DNA of 64,000 nt from JADGRF01 sp035274465 (GTDB lineage: Bacteria; Myxococcota_A; Polyangia; Polyangiales; JAFGIB01). Shown here one piece after another: positions 28,408 to 38,266 of this stretch. Below the pieces are notes generated by a model. It saw only the letters and a program-made list of their open reading frames with translations, made no database searches and was not told the DNA's origin. The position numbers were made by a program, and so were the translations under genes. Within the stretch, counting starts at the first letter, position 1. Each line of letters opens with the position of its first letter. The stretch is from contig DATEOF010000354.1 of the NCBI GenBank assembly GCA_035274465.1, positions 40,026 to 104,025 on the forward strand, written 5' to 3'.

Positions 28408-30336
28408 GTGCGCACGTGGCTCCTCGCGTGTGTCCTGTTGACTGCGTCGGGATGTAAAGGCGGCTGCGGATCGAAGACGCCGGTCCCGTTCAAGCGCGAC
28501 CCTCAGGCGGCTGCGGAAGCGGCTGCTGCGCCGGAGCTTCCAGCTTCGGGTACGCAGTACGGACGGCTGACGCGCGAGGTCACGTTTGGGGGCAGTCAGC
28601 TCGCGCGCAATGACGGTGCGTTTCGCGTCGCGCTGGAATGGGATCTGGCGTCTGACGGCTCGCCAGACCTGCTGGTGATCGCCACGGACGAGCGCTCGCA
28701 GGCGAGCCTCGAGACGTGGACGAAGCCAGCCAGCGGCGCGGCGACCAAGCGCGCTGCGATCACGCTCACCAATCTCGGCGCGGGTTGCGAGGTGGATCAG
28801 GCCGGACTGTCGCGCCTGGCGCCCGAGCTGGTGTTGGGCTCGCTGGATGTGGTCTGCGTGGAGGATGCTGCGCCACCTGCCCCCCAAGGGGACTTCCTTC
28901 GGGGCGTCGGCACACCGACACCCCCAGATCCACAGGACCAGGCGCCACCTCCCCCCGGAACACAGACCCACGCGCTGCACCAGTTCGTGATCAACGCCGC
29001 GGAGAACGAACCGCGCCTGCTGTTGCACCTGGCCGTCATGCCGCCCGCGGATCCGAGCGACACGAACTCGATCACGCTCACGGTCGCGAGCCAGGACCAG
29101 GACGCGGATGCGCACGCGGACGTGCTCGTCACGGCGGACATCGGCGCAGGCGGCGCCGAGGCCAAGACCGCCAGCGTGCCGCTGCTCTGGCTGAATCGCC
29201 CGTCCGGACTGGCGCGCGACCGCGCCGAGCCGGAACACACGCTGGCCGGCCTCGCCCAGGCGGCGTTCCAGAATATAGATGCAGATCCGCTGGCAGCGTT
29301 GCCCGCAGCCGAGCAGGTGCTCGATGCGCATCGCGCGCTCTGCCACGAGAGCGGCGCGGCTCGCGTCTGGGTGGATGAGAGTCTGGGGCTTCAGTGCGGT
29401 GCGTCGGCGGCAGCCGGTCGAGCTGCGGTCGTGCGTGCGCTGGCACTCGCCAAGCAGCAACAGCTCTTGCCCGCGCTGCAGGCGCGCAACCGCCTGTCCG
29501 GCCCGGAGTACAAGGTCGAGCCGGCGGATCGCGAGCGGGTCAACGTGGCGATCGCGGCCATCCGCGGGCAAACCAGCTACCTCTGGGAACGCGGTCCCGA
29601 CCTGCCACAGCCCACGGGGCCCGGCGTGCACCTGCCCGCCGTCGCCTTCCTGACCGAGGACCAGCTACTGCTGCGCGGAGTGATCGCCCAGACGTACGAC
29701 TTGAACACGCGCGCCGTGACCCCGAGCGCCGCGAGCCCGAGCGTGGTGATGGGCGGCCCCGGTGGCAGCTTCGCCGCGGTCGACCTGGTGAAGGACTGCG
29801 CCGGACAGTACCTGCGCACGGTGCCTGCGAGCGCGATCGCCTCGGGGTTCGTGGCCAGCACGCGTGGCAAAGACGCGGCGCTCGTGCCGGAGCGCGCGGG
29901 CACCGAGGGCTGCGCGGATCGCACGCGCCGCTCCGATCGTTCGGGCTGGACCGTGCTCGGCTTGAGCGAGCGTGGGGCGCTGCTCGCCAAGGGCTCGGAG
30001 CTGCAACTCGTCCCACTGGATGCGGAGGGCGCGAGCGCAGGGGCCGCGCGCATTCTTGCGGCCGACGAAGCCGCCCCGCCGCTCCTAGCTGCCGGCGCGC
30101 TCGCCCCGAGTGGCTTGCGCCACGCCCTGGCCACGAGCGAAGGCATCGCCATCATCGACCGCGGGCCCAAACCAGCTAGTACGCTGATCCGCACGCCGCC
30201 ATCGTGCACCACACGCATCGGCGACGTGGCGATTTCACCCTCCGGCCAGCGCTTCGCGATGATCTGCGCCGGCCACGTCTACTGGGCACACGCGACGGAA
30301 CCTGCAGCCGCGCCAGCTGCACCCGCCCCCCAGTGA
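28408..30336 (+). CDS. Large lipoprotein, unknown function
   Basis: A 642-residue protein starting at GTG 28408, chosen because it begins a clean lipoprotein signal (VRTWLLACVLLTASGC) and is preceded by AGGGACAGG. After the lipidated Cys16 there is a Cys/Gly-rich patch and a Pro-rich linker near residues 155-185. The rest is beta-rich with no motif I recognise. The C-terminal 200 residues contain repeated short strands ending in phrases such as 'SGFVASTRGKDAALVPE', compatible with a beta-propeller. It runs 18 bp after the rhomboid-like gene and may be co-expressed. Confidence 0.8.
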   Translation: MRTWLLACVLLTASGCKGGCGSKTPVPFKRDPQAAAEAAAAPELPASGTQYGRLTREVTFGGSQLARNDGAFRVALEWDLASDGSPDLLVIATDERSQASLETWTKPASGAATKRAAITLTNLGAGCEVDQAGLSRLAPELVLGSLDVVCVEDAAPPAPQGDFLRGVGTPTPPDPQDQAPPPPGTQTHALHQFVINAAENEPRLLLHLAVMPPADPSDTNSITLTVASQDQDADAHADVLVTADIGAGGAEAKTASVPLLWLNRPSGLARDRAEPEHTLAGLAQAAFQNIDADPLAALPAAEQVLDAHRALCHESGAARVWVDESLGLQCGASAAAGRAAVVRALALAKQQQLLPALQARNRLSGPEYKVEPADRERVNVAIAAIRGQTSYLWERGPDLPQPTGPGVHLPAVAFLTEDQLLLRGVIAQTYDLNTRAVTPSAASPSVVMGGPGGSFAAVDLVKDCAGQYLRTVPASAIASGFVASTRGKDAALVPERAGTEGCADRTRRSDRSGWTVLGLSERGALLAKGSELQLVPLDAEGASAGAARILAADEAAPPLLAAGALAPSGLRHALATSEGIAIIDRGPKPASTLIRTPPSCTTRIGDVAISPSGQRFAMICAGHVYWAHATEPAAAPAAPAPQ

Positions 30337-30426
30337 AACATCCGACTTCTCGCAACGCACTGCACCAAGGCGTAGTCTCTTGCGAACACATCTCTTCTCG
30401 TTGCCTTGGAAGGCAATCATTCGATC

Positions 30427-32871
30427 GTGACTACATCTGAACTATCCGAACCTGTCAGTGATGAACAGGTCTTGACGTTATTGCGCGAGCACAAGCGCTC
30501 GATGCACGTGGGGGAGCTGTGCGCGCGCCTGGGCCTGCCGCGCCACGAGCATGCGAAGCTGGCCGAGAAACTCGGCACGTTGGCCGATGCGCAGCTGGTC
30601 ATCGAGCTGCCCGGCGGCAAGTACCGCGCGCGCAAGTCGCAGCGGGCAGCAGCAAGCGCAATGCCCGCCGAGGCTCCGGAGCCCGGTGCAGAAGCCGCGC
30701 CGCGTTTCGGCAGGCTGCGCGCGAAGCAGGACCTGCGAACCGGCAGGCTGACCGTCCACCCGCGCGGCTTCGGCTTCGTGGTGACCGAGGAGACCGGGCC
30801 CGACGTGTTCATCCCGCCGCCCGCGCTCGGTAACGCGTTGAACGGCGACCGCGTGCAGGTCCGCACGAGTCCGGGGCCCAAGGGGCTGGACGGGCAGGTG
30901 GTCGCGGTGCTCGAGCGCGGAGTGCACTACGTCGGCGGCCAGCTGCACGTGATGCCCGCGGGCGCGTTCATCGAGCCCGACGACGAGCGCATCAAGAACC
31001 GCATCGAGGTCACGGGCGCGCTGCCCGAAGGCGCGCGCACGGGACAAGGTGTGATCGCCAAGATCGTGGGCTACCCCGAGTACCCGGGCGACGCACTGCA
31101 AGCCACCGTGATGGAGGCCTTCGACGCGGCTGAGTTCGCCGAGTTCGAGATCAAGCGCATCCTGCTCTCGCAGGGGGTGCTCGAGGAGTTCCCGGAGGAC
31201 GTTGCGGCCGAAGCGCGCGCGCTGCCCGACCACGTGACCGACGAGGAACGCGAGGGCCGCGTCGACTACCGCAAGCTCGATCTGCTGACGATCGATCCGG
31301 ACGATGCGCGCGACCACGATGACGCGGTCTGGGCCGAGCGCACCGACGACGGCTACAAGGTGATCGTGGCGATCGCGGACGTCTCGCACTACGTGCGCGA
31401 AGGCACCGCGATGGACCGCGAGGCCCTGGCGCGTGGCTGTACGATCTACTTGCCACCGCGCGCCATCCCCATGCTGCCGCGCGAGCTCTCAAGTGAACTG
31501 GCTTCGCTCCTGCCCCGCAAGGATCGGTTGGCGCTGGCGGTGGAGGTCGAGCTCGACAAGAGCGGGGTCGTGCGCTCGCATCGCTTCACCGAGGCGGTGA
31601 TCCGCTCGGCGGCGAGGCTCTCGTACGGCGGCGTGGCGCGCGCCCTGGGTCTGACGCAGGTGCCTGCGAAGCAACCCGGCGCCGAAAGCCGCCGTCCGCT
31701 GCTGACCACCCTGCTCGAGGTCGCCAAGCTGCTCGGCGCGCGGCGCAAGCACCGCGGCTCGCTCGACTTCGATCTGCCCGAGGCCAAGGTCAAGCTGAAC
31801 GAGGAGACCGGCGAGCCGATCGACATCGAGCGTTCGCGCAAAGATCCCGGCGTGCGCGCGGCCTACAACATGATCGAAGAGCTGATGTTGCTCGCGAACG
31901 AAGTGGTCGCGGCCGACCTCAGCCGGCGCAAGGTCGCCGCCATCTACCGCGTGCACGGGGCACCCAACGAGGAGAAGGTGCTGGCGTTCGCCGAGCTGGC
32001 GCGCTCGCTCGGCTTCCGCCTGGACGACGAGGCGACCGAGAAACCGGGCGAGCTGGCGCGCTTTCTGGCGAGCGTTTCGGACACGCCGCACGCCGAGCTG
32101 CTCGGCTACTTGATGCTGCGCGCCATGCAGCAGGCGACGTACGCGACCGACAACATCGGGCACTTCGGCTTGGCCGCCGAGGACTACGTGCACTTCACCT
32201 CGCCGATCCGGCGCTATCCGGACCTGGCGGTGCACCGCGTCGTGCGGAAGATCGCGCGCGGCGAGCACGTCCAGTCCAAGAAGCTCAAGACCAAGCTGGC
32301 CGAACAGGCCCAGGAGAGCAGCCGCTTGGAGCGGCGGGCGATGCTGATCGAACGCGAGGTGGTCGACCTCTACCGCGCGATGTTGATGCGCGACCGCGTC
32401 GGCGAGGTGTTCAACGCGACCATCACCGGCATCACCGAGCACGGCATCTACGCGGCGCTCGACGCGCCGTACGTCGACGTACTGTGTCGCACCAGCGCGC
32501 TGTTTCCGGACCACTACGAGGTCGACCAGCACGGCACGCGCCTGTACGGCGTGAGCTCGGGGGCGAGCTTCGCGCTCTTCGATCGCATCGCGCTGCGGAT
32601 CGACGACGTCTCGATCGCGCGCCGCAAGATCTCGGCGGTCCCGGTGGAGAGCGTGGCGGTCGAGCAGCTCGAACGCCCCCGCCCGCAGCAGCGCCGGGGA
32701 GAACGGCGCGCGGCCAAGCATGCGAACAAAGCCCGCGATCCGCAGCAGCGCAACCAACGGCGGCGCGCCAAGGAGTCGAAGCGCCGGGACCGGCGCGACG
32801 GCAAGCGGAGCGGCTCGGGGGCGCCCGCGCCGCATGGCCAGCGCGGGCGCAAGAACAAGCGCCGCCGCTAG
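30427..32871 (+). CDS. rnr: Ribonuclease R
   Basis: An 814-residue 3'-5' exoribonuclease of the RNase II/RNB family, which degrades structured RNA processively in the cytoplasm. Domain order: N-terminal winged helix (about 10-75), cold-shock domains ('GRLTVHPRGFGFVVTEE'), RNB domain with the catalytic aspartate cluster 'IDPDDARDHDDAV' and 'FTSPIRRYPDLAVHR', then S1 ('FNATITGITEHGIYAAL'). A Lys/Arg-rich tail of about 75 residues ends the protein, as in other RNase R proteins, where it helps unwind RNA. The start is uncertain: GTG 30427 has GGAAGG 13 bp upstream; TTG 30406 is also in frame. Confidence 0.96.
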   Translation: MTTSELSEPVSDEQVLTLLREHKRSMHVGELCARLGLPRHEHAKLAEKLGTLADAQLVIELPGGKYRARKSQRAAASAMPAEAPEPGAEAAPRFGRLRAKQDLRTGRLTVHPRGFGFVVTEETGPDVFIPPPALGNALNGDRVQVRTSPGPKGLDGQVVAVLERGVHYVGGQLHVMPAGAFIEPDDERIKNRIEVTGALPEGARTGQGVIAKIVGYPEYPGDALQATVMEAFDAAEFAEFEIKRILLSQGVLEEFPEDVAAEARALPDHVTDEEREGRVDYRKLDLLTIDPDDARDHDDAVWAERTDDGYKVIVAIADVSHYVREGTAMDREALARGCTIYLPPRAIPMLPRELSSELASLLPRKDRLALAVEVELDKSGVVRSHRFTEAVIRSAARLSYGGVARALGLTQVPAKQPGAESRRPLLTTLLEVAKLLGARRKHRGSLDFDLPEAKVKLNEETGEPIDIERSRKDPGVRAAYNMIEELMLLANEVVAADLSRRKVAAIYRVHGAPNEEKVLAFAELARSLGFRLDDEATEKPGELARFLASVSDTPHAELLGYLMLRAMQQATYATDNIGHFGLAAEDYVHFTSPIRRYPDLAVHRVVRKIARGEHVQSKKLKTKLAEQAQESSRLERRAMLIEREVVDLYRAMLMRDRVGEVFNATITGITEHGIYAALDAPYVDVLCRTSALFPDHYEVDQHGTRLYGVSSGASFALFDRIALRIDDVSIARRKISAVPVESVAVEQLERPRPQQRRGERRAAKHANKARDPQQRNQRRRAKESKRRDRRDGKRSGSGAPAPHGQRGRKNKRRR

Positions 32872-32910
32872 CGGCTTGCGTCCCGCCGCCCGGAGCCGCA
32901 CGATCGAGGG

Positions 32911-33624
32911 GTGGATCCGCAGCAACTCCGCTTTGCGCTGATTCTCTCCGGCCTGCACACGGGCACCTGCGTCGCGGCCTGGCTGTTCTACGGTTGGCTG
33001 GCGCGGCGCGGCGTGGCGCGCGAGCAGCAGGTGGGGCCGGGCCGCGAAGCCAATCGCGACCTGATGCGCTCGGCGATTCGCGAGGCGGTCGCGCAACAAC
33101 TGCTGTTCGCGCTGATGGTCTGCTTCCTGGTCTACCCGGTGTGGAGCTGGACCTCCGGCGGCATGAGCCAGCCGTGGCACGGCTTCTGGATGATGATCGG
33201 CCACATGATCGTCTTCGCGCTCATCCAGGACACCATCTTCTACTGGTCCCACCGAGCACTGCACACGCGCTGGTTGTTCAAGCACATCCACTCCAAGCAT
33301 CACCGCTTCCGCTTCGTGCGCCCAGTGGTCGCCGAGTTCGCCCACCCGATCGAGAACACCATCAACTTCATCGCGTTCTTCGCCGGCCCGTGTTTGTTGG
33401 GCACGCCGTGGGTCACGCTGCAGGTGTGGATCGTGGTGCGGATGATCGAGACGCTCGAGGCGCACAGCGGCTACACGTTCTCGCCGATCAGCGACCGGCA
33501 CGCGTTTCACCACCTGTACGCGACCAAGGGCGTGTTCGGCAGCTTCGTCAGCCCGTGGGATTGGCTGATGGGCACGGATCGCGAGTGGCGAAAGATGAAG
33601 GCGGAAGCGCGCAGCAACGCTTGA
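32911..33624 (+). CDS. Sterol desaturase / fatty-acid hydroxylase family protein
   Basis: A 237-residue membrane di-iron enzyme starting at GTG 32911. About four hydrophobic helices surround the three histidine boxes of the family: 'HRALH' (HxxxH), 'HSKHH' (HxxHH) and 'HAFHH' (HxxHH), with a further 'HPIEN' between them. The family uses O2 to hydroxylate or desaturate sterols, fatty acids, sphingoid bases or carotenoids; the substrate here is unknown. It lies 39 bp after RNase R and 33 bp before the ABC operon. Confidence 0.9.
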   Translation: MDPQQLRFALILSGLHTGTCVAAWLFYGWLARRGVAREQQVGPGREANRDLMRSAIREAVAQQLLFALMVCFLVYPVWSWTSGGMSQPWHGFWMMIGHMIVFALIQDTIFYWSHRALHTRWLFKHIHSKHHRFRFVRPVVAEFAHPIENTINFIAFFAGPCLLGTPWVTLQVWIVVRMIETLEAHSGYTFSPISDRHAFHHLYATKGVFGSFVSPWDWLMGTDREWRKMKAEARSNA

Positions 33625-33657
33625 CGGGGCCACGGCCAGATCGTTCACAATGTGTGT

Positions 33658-34521
33658 ATGTCCACCGACGCGATTCGACTCGAGGGCCTGCGCCGGCGCT
33701 ACGGTCGGGTGCACGCCCTCGATGGGCTGAACGTTTCGGCGCGCCCCTCCGAGGTCTACGGCTTTCTCGGGCGCAACGGCGCCGGCAAGACCACGACGCT
33801 CCGCATCCTGATGGGCATCGTGCCGGCGGACTCGGGACAGATCCACCTGTTCGGCGAGCGCATCGAGCGCGTGTCGGTCGCGGTGAAGCGCGGCATTGGT
33901 TACGTGTCGCAGGAACAGAACTTCTACCCGTGGATGACCGCTCGCCAGCTCGGTGACTTCGTGGCGGCGTTCTATCCGAGCTGGGACGCGCACGAATACG
34001 AACGCATGCTCGGGGTGCTCGACGTCGCTCCGAATCAACGCAGCGTGGAGCTGAGTGGCGGCACTCGAACCAAGCTCGCACTCGCGCTGGCTCTGGCGCC
34101 CCGCCCGCCCCTGCTACTGCTGGATGAGCCGACGGCCGGGCTCGATCCCGTGGCTCGTCGCGAATTCCACGATCTGGTCTCGGAGGTCGTACGCGAGCGA
34201 GGTGTTACGGTGTTTCTGTCCTCACACCTGGTGGATGAGGTCGAGGACATCGCCACGCGAGTGGGCATCATTCAGGCGGGCCGCATGCGCGTGGAGGGCG
34301 ATGTGCCCAGGCTGCGGGAGACTGTCCGTCGCGTGCGTACGAGCGAGCCTTACGTTCCGCCTGCCGGATTCACCCAGGTTCGAAACGACATTTGGGAGGC
34401 AGACCCCGAACGCTGGAGCGCGGCCGAGTGGCCGGAAGGCGTGACGATTGAAGCGCTTTCGCTCGAGGACATCTTCCTGGCGTTCGCGCGTACTCCCGGC
34501 AGGGCCGCGGCGGCTCGATGA
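33658..34521 (+). CDS. ABC transporter ATP-binding protein (ABC-2 type)
   Basis: A 287-residue ATPase. Motifs in order: Walker A 'GRNGAGKTTT', Q-loop 'YVSQEQNFYP', signature 'VELSGGTRTKLALAL', Walker B 'LLLLDEPTAGLD', and H-loop 'VFLSSHLVDEVEDIA'. The extra C-terminal 70 residues are typical of ATPases paired with ABC-2 permeases. ATG 33658 is preferred over a GTG two codons earlier. Its stop overlaps the first permease start as ATGA. It should energise the two unusual peptidase-fused permeases that follow. Confidence 0.96.
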   Translation: MSTDAIRLEGLRRRYGRVHALDGLNVSARPSEVYGFLGRNGAGKTTTLRILMGIVPADSGQIHLFGERIERVSVAVKRGIGYVSQEQNFYPWMTARQLGDFVAAFYPSWDAHEYERMLGVLDVAPNQRSVELSGGTRTKLALALALAPRPPLLLLDEPTAGLDPVARREFHDLVSEVVRERGVTVFLSSHLVDEVEDIATRVGIIQAGRMRVEGDVPRLRETVRRVRTSEPYVPPAGFTQVRNDIWEADPERWSAAEWPEGVTIEALSLEDIFLAFARTPGRAAAAR

Positions 34522-36329
34522 AGCTCGCGCTCGTTCGCAAGGAAGTTCGCGAGCACTGGCTGGTGCTCTTCCTGGTGCTCGCGCTCGATGCGTTCACGCT
34601 CTTCGGGATGCTCTTGCAGGCCGCACAGAAGGGCGGCCGCTTCACCGCGCTGGTGCAATTCGCCCAATCGCTCGGGACGTTGACGGCCCTCGTCGCCGCG
34701 AACAGGATCTTCGTGCGCGAATACGCGGGTCGGACGCAACTGTTTCTGGAGGTGCTGCCGATCGGGCGCGCGCGCGTCTGGGCGACCAAGTGGCTCCTGG
34801 GTTGGGCGTATATCGTCGCACTGACGGTGGGCGCCTGGTTTGCTGCCTGGAGGCGCGCGCTCCTCACCGAGGTGATCTCGACCCACGACGCACTTCTGGT
34901 GCTGCTCTCGATCGGCAGCTTCATGTTCGCGGTCTGGTCTTTCGCCTCGATGGCGGGCATGTTGGGCCGGCATCGCTACACCGCCTGGATCGTCCTGGTC
35001 ACGACCGCGGGCCTCGCGGTCGCACGCGGCAAGATTCCGTTCGAGGAGCTGCCTGCCATGGGCTTGCTCGGCGACCAGGTCGCCATGGCGCGCGGTTCGC
35101 TCGATTGGCCCGCGCTGCTCGAGGCCTGGTCGTTGGCAGCCGGCTTCGCCGCGGCGTCCGGAGTCCTGGCGCTCGCGGGTTCAGGCGCAATCGCCAGCAC
35201 TCTCGCGCAGCGGATGACGGCGCGCGAACGGGTCTTCCTGTTCGTCGTCAGCGTGGTCGGGCTATTTGCGTACAGCGCGATCGACAAGCGGCAAGACAAG
35301 TTGCCGTTCACCGTGGCCGACGCGATCTACGCAAAGAACGTGCAGGCGCGGGTCGGCGTCCTGCGGCGACCGGACATCGAAGTCTCGGCCGCAGAAAACA
35401 TGGCGCAGACGATCGCCGAAGACCTCGACGGTATGCTGCGAGCACTCCAGGTGGCCAAGGCGCCGCCCGTGTACATCCTGCCGAAACACAGCCTCGATCC
35501 GCGGGTCATCGAGCGTGCCGACCTCGAGGAGAAGGACGGCGTCGTCCTGCGTACGGCCCCTGACGTGGAGCTCTCGGAGCTGCGGACGAGGGTCCTGCAC
35601 GACACGCTGTCCAATCAGACGCGAGGGCGCGCGCTGCGTGAGGATCGGCATGTCTTGCTCGACGGCTTCGCCGGTTGGTGGGCGCTTCGTGCCGATCCGA
35701 GCGCGCGCGAGCAACGTTGGCTACGCGCAGCAGCCTCGCCGCTGCCCGTCAGCGTCTCGACGCTCGCACGCTGGGAAGAGTCGGGCGAGCGCGTCGGCGA
35801 CTGCGTCGCGGATGCTCTCGCGTTCGCCACCTTCGACATGCTGGCTCGCCGCCTGGGTTCGAACGCGACCTGGACGCTGGCTCGTTCGCTCTTCTCGCGC
35901 CCGCCGGACGACTTCCGCGTCTTGTTCGAGCGCTCGCCCGCCACGCTGCTGCAGCAGGCCGGAATGACGTGGTCTGCGCTGGCTGCCGAGACCGAGCGCG
36001 AACGACAAGCCGTGATCGAGCGACATGCAGCGGCGTTGGCGGGCGTGGCGCAGCGCACGGCTGCGATCGCCGTGGAACAAACGCAGAAGCACGGCACCCG
36101 AGTCAAGGTCAGTCTCACGGGCTCCCCGGCGTATTGGGCGCTGTACACGGTGCTCGGTCCCTGGGCTCGCTGGCAATCGTCCCTGTCTCGTTTGGACGTG
36201 CGCGCCGCGAGCGCCACCCTTCCACTCTCGGCTCCGCGCGGCTCTCGCGTTCTGGTCGCGGTCGAAACCGACGACGCCTTGCTCCAGTGTCCCGTGCGGG
36301 TCACATCGAAGAGGATCACGCTGCCGTGA
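34518..36329 (+). CDS. ABC-2 permease fused to a degenerate peptidase-like domain
   Basis: A 603-residue protein. The first 260 residues hold about six or seven transmembrane helices and the ABC-2 signature 'REYAGRTQLFLEVLPIGRAR'. The remaining 340 residues form an extracytoplasmic domain, which normal ABC-2 permeases lack. Its layout parallels the peptidase domain of the next gene, but the expected HExxH position reads 'VLHDTLSNQ' and the NEGLATY position reads 'LLDGFAGWWAL'. Zinc ligands and the catalytic Glu are therefore missing or changed. I infer duplication of a permease-peptidase gene followed by loss of activity in this copy. Starts and stops overlap both neighbours (ATGA and GTGA). 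Confidence 0.85.
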   Translation: MKLALVRKEVREHWLVLFLVLALDAFTLFGMLLQAAQKGGRFTALVQFAQSLGTLTALVAANRIFVREYAGRTQLFLEVLPIGRARVWATKWLLGWAYIVALTVGAWFAAWRRALLTEVISTHDALLVLLSIGSFMFAVWSFASMAGMLGRHRYTAWIVLVTTAGLAVARGKIPFEELPAMGLLGDQVAMARGSLDWPALLEAWSLAAGFAAASGVLALAGSGAIASTLAQRMTARERVFLFVVSVVGLFAYSAIDKRQDKLPFTVADAIYAKNVQARVGVLRRPDIEVSAAENMAQTIAEDLDGMLRALQVAKAPPVYILPKHSLDPRVIERADLEEKDGVVLRTAPDVELSELRTRVLHDTLSNQTRGRALREDRHVLLDGFAGWWALRADPSAREQRWLRAAASPLPVSVSTLARWEESGERVGDCVADALAFATFDMLARRLGSNATWTLARSLFSRPPDDFRVLFERSPATLLQQAGMTWSALAAETERERQAVIERHAAALAGVAQRTAAIAVEQTQKHGTRVKVSLTGSPAYWALYTVLGPWARWQSSLSRLDVRAASATLPLSAPRGSRVLVAVETDDALLQCPVRVTSKRITLP

Positions 36330-38263
36330 CGCGGGCCTTGCTCCAGAAAGAGCTCCGCGCGACGCGGCCGTGGCTGGTCTTGAGCCTGTTCGTCGGCCTG
36401 GTCGACTTCGCCGAAGCGCTCGTGCATCAGACCGACGCCCGCCCGCTCGCACACACCTGGGGCAACCTCGGCAGGGGGGACGGCATCGTGTTGTGGATCA
36501 TCGCATACACGATCGGTACGGGCTTGGTCTCGCGCGAGCAGGACGACGGTACGCTGGTGTTTCTCGATGGCTTGCCGGTGTCACGCACGCATGTGTTCTC
36601 CGTCAAGTGTTCGTTGACATGTGCAGTACTCACGCTCGCACCCTGCGTGACCCTGGCGTCGGTCGTGATGCAACATCTCTTGTCGCGCGGATCGCTCGAT
36701 GCGCCGCTGCGTTTCGACATCCTGCTCGAGCTATTCGGCCTGCAACTCGCGATGATCGCGCATGGCGTCTTCCTCGGCGCAGCCATGGGCATGCTGCGCA
36801 GCCTGACGTGGCTCGTGACCTCCGCCGTTGCGGTGTCGCTCGCGGTGCTGACGGAGCGACTGCCTCGCGTTGCGTTCCTCAATCCACTGTCGATGCTGGA
36901 CGTGCAGGTGACGAGCGCGGGGCTGATCGTCGACCGCGAGACGTTGAGCGTTCAGCTCGGGATCGCGGTCCTCGCAGCCCTGCTCTCGTGGTGGGGGTTC
37001 GTGCGCTCGGGACGGCCCTCGGTCCTGGCCGAGCTGAGCAAGCGCCCGGCGCTCGGGCCCGCGATCACCGTGCTCACCGTCATCGTGTTGCTCGCCGGCG
37101 TGACGATCGCCGCGATGCGCAGCAGCGAGGCCGAGGCAACTGCCGAGGAGGACACGAGCGATGTGGTCTCCGACGGCGCACGGTTCCAGGAAAGCCCGCC
37201 GGCGCAGACCGCGACCAGGCACTACCATTTCGCCTATACGGCCACGGAGGCGAAGCAGGTGCTCGCGCTCGCTCAGCAGGCCGACGACATCTTCGAGCGC
37301 GTGCACGCGCTGATCGGTGCACCGCTCGGCGAGAGCATCGACGTGGACACCTCGGGGTCGCTGCGCAACACGGAAGGGACCGCGTTCTTCGGCCGCGTGC
37401 GTATCCAGCTCAACGATCACGCGCCGATCGTGCTGGCCCACGAGACCTCGCATGTCGTCGCGCGACGACTCGCAGGCGGCGAGCACGACTGGCACTGGAG
37501 GAAGGCCATGGTGCTCAACGAAGGCCTGGCCACCTACGTGGAGCAGACGTTCGCAGCCGATGATACGGGCGACGCACGATGGAACGTCGTCAGCGGTAAG
37601 CTCCTGCTGGCAGCGCTGTACACACGTCACGAGCTACTCGTGCCGGAGATCAGCGACTACACGCTGCTCGCTACCATGCGCGACGAGAACCTGAAGTACC
37701 CGCTCGGCGCCGCAGTCATCCGCGCGATGGTGCAGCTGTACGGACCTGGCTCGATCTCCCGCCTCGTGCGCGCGTACGCGAACCAGACGTTGCCCGCAGA
37801 CCTGGCCGGGCAAGCATTGATGGACACTACGTTCACGCTCGCCGGCATGGACTTCGCGGCCGTGATCGCCGAGATGTTCAAGCAAGTGGCCGAGGACGCG
37901 AAGCTGTACGCGCCCGCGCTGGCGAAGCTCTGTCGACCGCGCGTACGACTCGTGCGCAGGGAACAATGGGTCGGCGTGCAAGCATTATGCGACGAGCAAC
38001 TCACCGACCAGACGCCTTTTCAGCTGCGGTTCAAACCGCAACGGGACAGCGGGGTCGACCGCTACGACTCCAGGTACGCAGTGGGCGATCGGCCGACGTG
38101 GCGGCCGGCATCCCGGATACAGCATGGAGAGATCTGCGTGCAGGTCGGCGTACCGCTGGGCCCGAGCGGCATTCTGTACGAGCCCTGGACGTGCCTGCCC
38201 ACTGCCGACGCAGCTGCCTGGGAGGAGACTGACAGCGACGAAGGATCCGATGAATTCGAGTAA
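36326..38263 (+). CDS. ABC-2 permease fused to a gluzincin-type metallopeptidase
   Basis: A 645-residue protein from GTG 36326, whose start overlaps the previous stop (GTGA). The first 260 residues carry about seven helices with 'REQDDGTLVFLDGLPVSRTH', the ABC-2 signature. The last helix ends near 'VIVLLAGVTIAAM'. The extracytoplasmic part contains 'IVLAHETSHVVARRL' (zinc-binding HExxH) and, 20-odd residues later, 'MVLNEGLATYVEQ', whose Glu is the third ligand in gluzincins (peptidase MA / M1-like). The tail has paired cysteines. The fusion suggests export or membrane extraction coupled to proteolysis. Fusions of ABC-2 permeases to M1 peptidases are known; this one looks shorter and closer to peptidase MA. 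Confidence 0.9.
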   Translation: MTRALLQKELRATRPWLVLSLFVGLVDFAEALVHQTDARPLAHTWGNLGRGDGIVLWIIAYTIGTGLVSREQDDGTLVFLDGLPVSRTHVFSVKCSLTCAVLTLAPCVTLASVVMQHLLSRGSLDAPLRFDILLELFGLQLAMIAHGVFLGAAMGMLRSLTWLVTSAVAVSLAVLTERLPRVAFLNPLSMLDVQVTSAGLIVDRETLSVQLGIAVLAALLSWWGFVRSGRPSVLAELSKRPALGPAITVLTVIVLLAGVTIAAMRSSEAEATAEEDTSDVVSDGARFQESPPAQTATRHYHFAYTATEAKQVLALAQQADDIFERVHALIGAPLGESIDVDTSGSLRNTEGTAFFGRVRIQLNDHAPIVLAHETSHVVARRLAGGEHDWHWRKAMVLNEGLATYVEQTFAADDTGDARWNVVSGKLLLAALYTRHELLVPEISDYTLLATMRDENLKYPLGAAVIRAMVQLYGPGSISRLVRAYANQTLPADLAGQALMDTTFTLAGMDFAAVIAEMFKQVAEDAKLYAPALAKLCRPRVRLVRREQWVGVQALCDEQLTDQTPFQLRFKPQRDSGVDRYDSRYAVGDRPTWRPASRIQHGEICVQVGVPLGPSGILYEPWTCLPTADAAAWEETDSDEGSDEFE

Positions 38264-38266
38264 CGC

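Noticed and set aside
31489..34038. An 849-codon minus-strand frame opposite RNase R and the ABC ATPase
   Set aside because: It covers several clear plus-strand genes and has no recognisable domain.
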